Source: Actinomycetota bacterium
GTDB lineage: Bacteria > Actinomycetota > Acidimicrobiia > IMCC26256 > PALSA-610
Reading direction: 5' to 3'
Length of the DNA: 39,412 nt
Assembly (NCBI GenBank): GCA_003134555.1
Contig: PLBO01000111.1
Location: 1-39,412 of the forward strand
The translations under genes and the position numbers were made by a program. Position 1 is the first letter of the stretch; each line of letters starts with the position of its first letter. Below the pieces are notes generated by a model. That model saw only the letters and a list, made by a program, of their open reading frames with translations, searched no databases and was not told the DNA's origin. Positions 36,320 through 39,412 of this stretch are shown one piece after another.

Positions 36320-37186
36320 ATGTTCAAGAACAACGTCAAGACGGTCGTGCTGCTGACTGCGCTCGCCGCGCTCTTCATGGGTGTTGGCGCCTTCTTCGGC
36401 CAGGGCGGCTTCATCATCGGGCTCATCCTGGGGATCGTCTTCGTGGGCGGCTCCTACTGGTTCTCCGACAAGATCGCGGTCCGCGCTGCGGGCGCGGTTC
36501 CGGTCTCGGAAGCCGACGCACCGCAGCTCTACGCGATCGTGCGCGACCTGACGCAGCGCTCGGGCATGCCCATGCCGGCGGTCTACATCAGCCCCGCTTC
36601 CCAACCGAACGCGTTCGCCACGGGCCGCAACCAGGAGCACGCGGCGGTCGCGGTGACGCAGGGCCTGCTCCAGGTCCTCGACCAGGAGGAGCTCCGCGGC
36701 GTGCTCGCACACGAGCTCTCGCACGTGCGCAACCGCGACATCCTCATCGGGTCGGTCGCCGCCGCGGTGGCGCTCGGGATCACCTTCCTCGCCCGCATGC
36801 TGATGTGGGGCGCCCTGCTCGGCGGTGTGGGCGGGAACAACCGGAACGGCGAAGGCGGCAACATCTTCGGCCTGATCGCGATGATGATCTTCGCCCCGGT
36901 GGCGGCGGCGCTGCTGCAGATGGCGCTCTCGCGCTCGCGTGAGTTCGAGGCCGACCGCAGCGGCGCGGAGTTATTGGGCACCGGCGAGCCGCTCGCGCGC
37001 GCGCTCGAGAAGATCGAGGCGTACGCGAAGCAGATCCCGATGAACGTCGACCCCGCGCTCGCGACCGCCTACATCATCAACCCGCTCACCGGCCGCAAGG
37101 CGAACTTCGCGAACCTGTTCCGCACGCACCCGCCGACGGAAGAGCGCATCGCTCGCCTCCGTCACCAGCACACGCACATGCACTGA
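36320..37186 (+). CDS. htpX: HtpX-family membrane zinc metalloprotease
   Basis: A 288-residue M48-family protease of the inner membrane, expected to degrade misfolded membrane proteins. Seen: two N-terminal helices (about residues 7-26 and 29-48), the zinc-binding HELSH at 131-135, two further helices (145-165 and 180-203), and the third ligand Glu208 in SREFEADRSG. Residues 170-182 form a Gly/Asn-rich loop. The protein ends in a His-rich HQHTHMH. ATG 36320 follows a strong GGAGG site. It is convergent with yajQ, with overlapping hairpin sequence at the two stop codons. Confidence 0.93.
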   Translation: MFKNNVKTVVLLTALAALFMGVGAFFGQGGFIIGLILGIVFVGGSYWFSDKIAVRAAGAVPVSEADAPQLYAIVRDLTQRSGMPMPAVYISPASQPNAFATGRNQEHAAVAVTQGLLQVLDQEELRGVLAHELSHVRNRDILIGSVAAAVALGITFLARMLMWGALLGGVGGNNRNGEGGNIFGLIAMMIFAPVAAALLQMALSRSREFEADRSGAELLGTGEPLARALEKIEAYAKQIPMNVDPALATAYIINPLTGRKANFANLFRTHPPTEERIARLRHQHTHMH

Positions 37187-37213
37187 CCGCGGCGGCGTAA
37201 GCACCGCCGGTCA
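37184..37213. terminator. Possible two-way terminator hairpin between htpX and yajQ
   Basis: TGACC-G-CG-GCGG pairs with CCGCC-GGTCA around a short loop (two-base bulge). The hairpin includes both convergent stop codons. No T-tract is seen on either side, so termination is not certain. Confidence 0.4.
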
Positions 37214-37699
37214 GTCGCGGAAGTTCGTGAACTGCAGGGGCACGCCGAAGTCGTGCTCGCGCAGCTTCTGGATTGCGGCCTGCAGGTCGTCGCGCTTCTT
37301 GGCGGTCACACGCAGCTGATCGCCCTGCACCTGATGCTGCAGACCTTTGAGCCCGAGCGTCTTGACGAACTTGCCGATCTCGCGTGCCTTCTCGTCGTTG
37401 ATCCCGACGTGGAGCGCCACGGTCTGGCGGGCGCGACCGCGTGAAGCCTCTTCTACCTTGCCGTAGTCGATCGCCTTCAGCGACACCTTGCGCTTGACGA
37501 GCTTCTCCTCGAGCACCTGCGCGACGGCCTTCAGCCGTTCCTCCGACGCCGACTCGAGCGCGATCTCGTTCTCCTTCAACTCCACCACGCTCTCGGTGCC
37601 CTTGAAGTCGAAGCGATTCGCCAACTCGCGGCTCGCTTGATCGACGGCGTTGCGGACTTCTTGGAGGTCGACCTCGGATACCACGTCGAAACTCGGCAT
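37211..37699 (-). CDS. YajQ family nucleotide-binding protein
   Basis: A 162-residue YajQ/DUF520 protein. The whole chain matches the family: MPSFDVVSEVDLQEVRNAVDQA at the start, NRFDFKGTESVVEL, and the C-terminal DDLQAAIQKLR and FGVPLQFTNFRD. Members have two RNA-binding-like folds, and some bind cyclic di-GMP and act as transcription co-regulators, as in Xanthomonas. Whether this one does cannot be seen. ATG 37699 has a GGGAG site 8 bases upstream, and a likely -10 (TAATCT at 37740-37735) overlaps that of the divergent tRNA-Tyr. Confidence 0.93.
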   Translation of the reverse strand: MPSFDVVSEVDLQEVRNAVDQASRELANRFDFKGTESVVELKENEIALESASEERLKAVAQVLEEKLVKRKVSLKAIDYGKVEEASRGRARQTVALHVGINDEKAREIGKFVKTLGLKGLQHQVQGDQLRVTAKKRDDLQAAIQKLREHDFGVPLQFTNFRD

Positions 37700-37733
37700 G
37701 TCTATGACTCCCTCGCTGCGCGTGCGCGGTCGC

Positions 37734-37740
37734 TAGATTA
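37734..37740. promoter_or_regulatory. Overlapping divergent -10 boxes of tRNA-Tyr and yajQ
   Basis: TAGATTA reads as TAGATT on the plus strand, 6 bases before the tRNA, and as TAATCT on the minus strand, 35 bases before the yajQ ATG. Both fit TANNNT. If both are used, the two promoters compete for the same bases. Confidence 0.4.
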
Positions 37741-37745
37741 GATCC

Positions 37746-37828
37746 GGGTCGGTACCCGAGTGGCCAAAGGGGATGGGCTGTAAACCCATTGCGTTACCGC
37801 TACGTTGGTTCGAATCCAACCCGGCCCA
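37746..37828 (+). tRNA. tRNA-Tyr (GTA)
   Basis: An 83-base class II tRNA. The acceptor GGGTCGG pairs with CCGGCCC (one G-U), the anticodon stem ATGGG/CCCAT holds loop CTGTAAA with anticodon GTA at 37780-37782, a long variable arm follows as expected for bacterial tRNA-Tyr, and the T arm is GTTGG-TTCGAAT-CCAAC. The 3' CCA is not encoded. A T-rich run (TTTCTTTTT) follows about 4 bases later and may end transcription. Confidence 0.97.
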
Positions 37829-37842
37829 CTGGGTTTCTTTTT

Positions 37843-37965
37843 CGCAGTCTTGCTTCGTGGCTCGCTGCGCTCGCGATATGAGGCTGCGCCTGCGGTCCGC
37901 GAGCTTCCGGCGCCCTTCGGGCTGCTCCGGGCGCGCCGCAAGAGCCACCGCGGAGCGCATGTTCC
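37843..37965. other. Intergenic stretch between tRNA-Tyr and the GNAT gene
   Basis: About 120 bases with no convincing gene. One inverted repeat, GCGCCC at 37910-37915 and GGGCGC at 37929-37934, could be a weak hairpin near the 3' end of the minus-strand acetyltransferase transcript. Confidence 0.3.
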
Positions 37966-38472
37966 TCACAACATTTTCTGCATCAAGACCACGTCTAGCC
38001 ACCGGTTGAACTTTCGGCCCACCTCGCGTTCTCGGCCTACTTGATCGAAGCCGCAGGCGGTGTGGAGCGCGATCGATGCGTCGTGGTCGCCGACGATGCG
38101 GCCGACGACGGAGTGGAAGCCGTGGTCGCGCGCCAGCTGCACGAGATCGCCGAGCAGGAGGCGTCCGACACCCCGCCCGCGGAGGTCGCGCCGGACGTAC
38201 ACCGAGTCCTCGACGGTCGTCGCGTACGCCGGGCGGGGCCGGTAGGGCGAGAGCGATGCGAAACCGCCCACGTCACCGTCGTCGTCGACGGCGACGATCG
38301 CCGGGTGGCCGCCCGAATGCTCGTCGATCCAGGCGAGCTGCTCGGCGAGGGAGCGGGGGCGGAGATCGAACGTCACCGTCGACTCGAGCACCTCGATGTT
38401 GTAGATCGCGCTCAGCGCATCGGCGTCACGACGGTCGACGAGACGGGTTCGGTACGCGTGGGGCGCGGGCAC
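37966..38472 (-). CDS. GNAT family N-acetyltransferase (phosphinothricin acetyltransferase-like)
   Basis: A 168-residue GCN5-related acetyltransferase of the PAT/Bar and YncA (MnaT) type. Seen: RLVDRRDADALSAIYN at the N-terminus, VEDSVYVRRDLRGRGVGRLLL containing the acetyl-CoA-binding RGRGVG loop, and HDASIALHTACGFDQVG in the C-terminal part. The usual substrates of this group are small amines such as methionine sulfoximine or phosphinothricin; the actual one is unknown. GTG 38472 is chosen because a TAGCGT box on the minus strand ends 7 bases before it. TTG 38496 would lie upstream of that transcription start. Confidence 0.85.
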   Translation of the reverse strand: MPAPHAYRTRLVDRRDADALSAIYNIEVLESTVTFDLRPRSLAEQLAWIDEHSGGHPAIVAVDDDGDVGGFASLSPYRPRPAYATTVEDSVYVRRDLRGRGVGRLLLGDLVQLARDHGFHSVVGRIVGDHDASIALHTACGFDQVGREREVGRKFNRWLDVVLMQKML

Positions 38473-38479
38473 GGAGGTG

Positions 38480-38485
38480 ACGCTA
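38480..38485 (-). promoter_or_regulatory. Likely leaderless -10 box (TAGCGT) for the GNAT gene
   Basis: TAGCGT on the minus strand ends 7 bases before GTG 38472, the spacing seen at other leaderless starts here. It decides between two in-frame starts. Confidence 0.45.
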
Positions 38486-38519
38486 CGCAACGGCAAGCCG
38501 GAGAGCCTGCCTGCTCGGC

Positions 38520-38525
38520 TAAACT
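38520..38525 (+). promoter_or_regulatory. Possible -10 box (TAAACT) for the tRNA-Thr/tRNA-Met/tuf cluster
   Basis: TAAACT matches the consensus at four of six positions and ends 11 bases before tRNA-Thr. No clear -35 is seen. It may drive both tRNAs and tuf. Confidence 0.35.
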
Positions 38526-38536
38526 CGTCGGGCTTC

Positions 38537-38609
38537 GCCCCCTTAGCTCAGTTGGCAGAGCACTTCCATGGTAAGGAAGGGGTCTACGGTTCAAGTCCGT
38601 AAGGGGGCT
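38537..38609 (+). tRNA. tRNA-Thr (GGT)
   Basis: A 73-base tRNA. The acceptor GCCCCCT pairs with AGGGGGC, the anticodon stem CTTCC/GGAAG holds loop ATGGTAA with anticodon GGT at 38570-38572, and the T arm is TACGG-TTCAAGT-CCGTA. CCA is not encoded. It lies 33 bases before tRNA-Met on the same strand. Confidence 0.97.
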
Positions 38610-38642
38610 CGTTGGGGCAGGCCGAAGTGGTCTGCTTCGCAC

Positions 38643-38716
38643 GGCGGAGTAGCTCAGTTGGCAAGAGCACACGGCTCATAATCGTGGGGTCGCGGGTTCG
38701 AATCCCGCCTCCGCTA
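38643..38716 (+). tRNA. tRNA-Met (CAT), elongator type
   Basis: A 74-base tRNA. The acceptor GGCGGAG pairs with CTCCGCT (G-U at the first pair, as I recall for actinobacterial elongator tRNA-Met), the anticodon loop is CTCATAA with CAT at 38677-38679, and the T arm is GCGGG-TTCGAAT-CCCGC. The anticodon stem lacks the three G-C pairs of the initiator tRNA, and the overall sequence is unlike tRNA-Ile2. CCA is not encoded. Confidence 0.95.
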
Positions 38717-38753
38717 CCCACCACACACCGGCAACACCCGAAGGTGACGCATC

Positions 38754-39412
38754 ATGGCGAAAGCGAAGTTCGAGCGGACGAAGCCGCATTTGAACATTGG
38801 GACGATTGGTCATATTGACCATGGGAAGACCACGTTGACGGCGGCGATTACCAAGGTTCTGCATGATCAGAACCCGAAGAATTCGTTTACGGCGTTTGAT
38901 CAAATCGATAAGGCTCCGGAGGAGAAGGCGCGGGGAATCACGATCTCGATTGCGCATGTGGAGTACGAGACGGAGAACCGTCATTACGCGCATGTGGATT
39001 GTCCGGGACATGCGGATTACATCAAGAACATGATTACGGGTGCGGCGCAGATGGACGGCGCGATTTTGGTGGTGGCGGCGACTGATGGTCCGATGCCGCA
39101 GACGCGTGAGCATGTGTTGTTGGCGCGTCAGGTGGGGGTGCCGTCGATCGTGGTGGCGTTGAATAAGTCGGACATGGTCGATGATGAAGAGATTTTGGAG
39201 TTGGTGGAGCTCGAGGTCCGGGAGTTGTTGAACGAGTACGAGTTCCCGGGTGACGACACGCCGGTGGTGCGGGTGTCGGCGTTGAAGGCGTTGGAGGGTG
39301 ATGCAGAGTGGTCGGCGAAGATTTTGGAGTTGATGTCGGCGGTTGATTCATTTTTGCCGGAGCCGACTCGGGATGTGGATCGTCCGTTCTTGATGCCGAT
39401 CGAGGACGTGTT
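38754..39412 (+). CDS. tuf: Translation elongation factor Tu, 5' part (cut by window end)
   Basis: The first 219 residues of EF-Tu, the GTPase that brings aminoacyl-tRNA to the ribosome. Seen: P-loop GHIDHGKT (19-26), the switch I region with ARGITIS (59-65), DCPGH (82-86), NKSD (137-140) and SAL (175-177), which complete the guanine-nucleotide site. ATG 38754 follows AAGGTG by 8 bases. It sits behind tRNA-Thr and tRNA-Met, reminiscent of the tRNA-tufB operon of E. coli, and is not next to fusA here. Codon use differs sharply from the neighbours: TTG, CAT, ATT and GAT are common, and a hand count gives 32 G/C in 38821-38880. Confidence 0.97.
   Translation, partial: MAKAKFERTKPHLNIGTIGHIDHGKTTLTAAITKVLHDQNPKNSFTAFDQIDKAPEEKARGITISIAHVEYETENRHYAHVDCPGHADYIKNMITGAAQMDGAILVVAATDGPMPQTREHVLLARQVGVPSIVVALNKSDMVDDEEILELVELEVRELLNEYEFPGDDTPVVRVSALKALEGDAEWSAKILELMSAVDSFLPEPTRDVDRPFLMPIEDV

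Noticed and set aside
37733-38002. Minus-strand open frame across tRNA-Tyr with a GLDSNQRSGN segment
   Set aside because: The part over the tRNA is simply antisense of tRNA-Tyr, a well-known false protein. It overlaps a certain tRNA and a promoter.
38412-38672. Minus-strand open frame across tRNA-Thr with a TDLNRRPLPYHGSALP segment
   Set aside because: Antisense of tRNA-Thr, another common misannotation. It also overlaps the start of the GNAT gene.
38643-38716. Reading the CAT tRNA as initiator tRNA or as tRNA-Ile2
   Set aside because: The anticodon stem lacks the three G-C pairs of the initiator, and the body matches actinobacterial elongator tRNA-Met as I recall it. Ile2 would have a different acceptor stem.
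39034-39351. Pro/Thr-rich minus-strand open frame under tuf
   Set aside because: It is the antisense of conserved EF-Tu sequence, and its composition reflects the unusual codon use of tuf.

Overview
The window is about 39.4 kb of high-GC bacterial DNA. A hand count gives 44 G/C in the 60 bases at 14281-14340. Many genes start with GTG or TTG, stop and start codons overlap as GTGA, ATGA or TGATG, and likely leaderless TANNNT promoter boxes lie 6-9 bases before several start codons. With a menaquinone-reductase-like gene beside nuo and an LPxTG-type surface protein, this points to an actinobacterium, possibly an Acidimicrobiia-like lineage. The class is inference; no rRNA is present to confirm it.

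Layout. 1-4171: a divergently transcribed membrane protein, a geranylgeranyl/menaquinone reductase-like flavoprotein coupled to a glycerophosphodiesterase, a small CxxC protein, and two minus-strand membrane genes (a YdjM/DUF457-like protein and an 82-residue protein). 4241-19350: a complete 14-gene complex I operon, nuoA to nuoN, with almost every junction overlapping. 19359-22052: a membrane-anchored beta-propeller-like protein, a secreted LPRTG protein and a patatin-like lipase. 22186-32583: a second complex I operon of 11 genes (nuoABCDHIJKLMN) without the NADH-oxidising subunits E, F and G. 32606-33748: a MidA/NDUFAF7-type methyltransferase directly behind it. 33769-37699: acetyl-CoA synthetase, a HAD-like phosphatase, HtpX and YajQ. 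37746-39412: tRNA-Tyr, a GNAT acetyltransferase, tRNA-Thr, tRNA-Met and the start of an EF-Tu gene cut by the window end.

How the genes fit together. Complex I no. 1 should oxidise NADH and reduce menaquinone, whose side chain the reductase at 761 may saturate. Complex I no. 2 has the quinone module (B, C, D, I) and the membrane arm but no FMN/NADH module. By analogy with cyanobacterial and chloroplast NDH-1 and archaeal 11-subunit complexes it may take electrons from ferredoxin or another donor, or borrow E/F/G from operon 1. The methyltransferase behind operon 2 belongs to the family that dimethylates an arginine of NDUFS2 (the NuoD homologue) in mitochondria. NuoD of operon 2 has Arg at the matching position, whereas NuoD of operon 1 has Thr. 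This is the most testable new idea in the window.

No CRISPR array, insertion sequence, prophage or rRNA was seen. No stretch over 300 bases lacks a gene.
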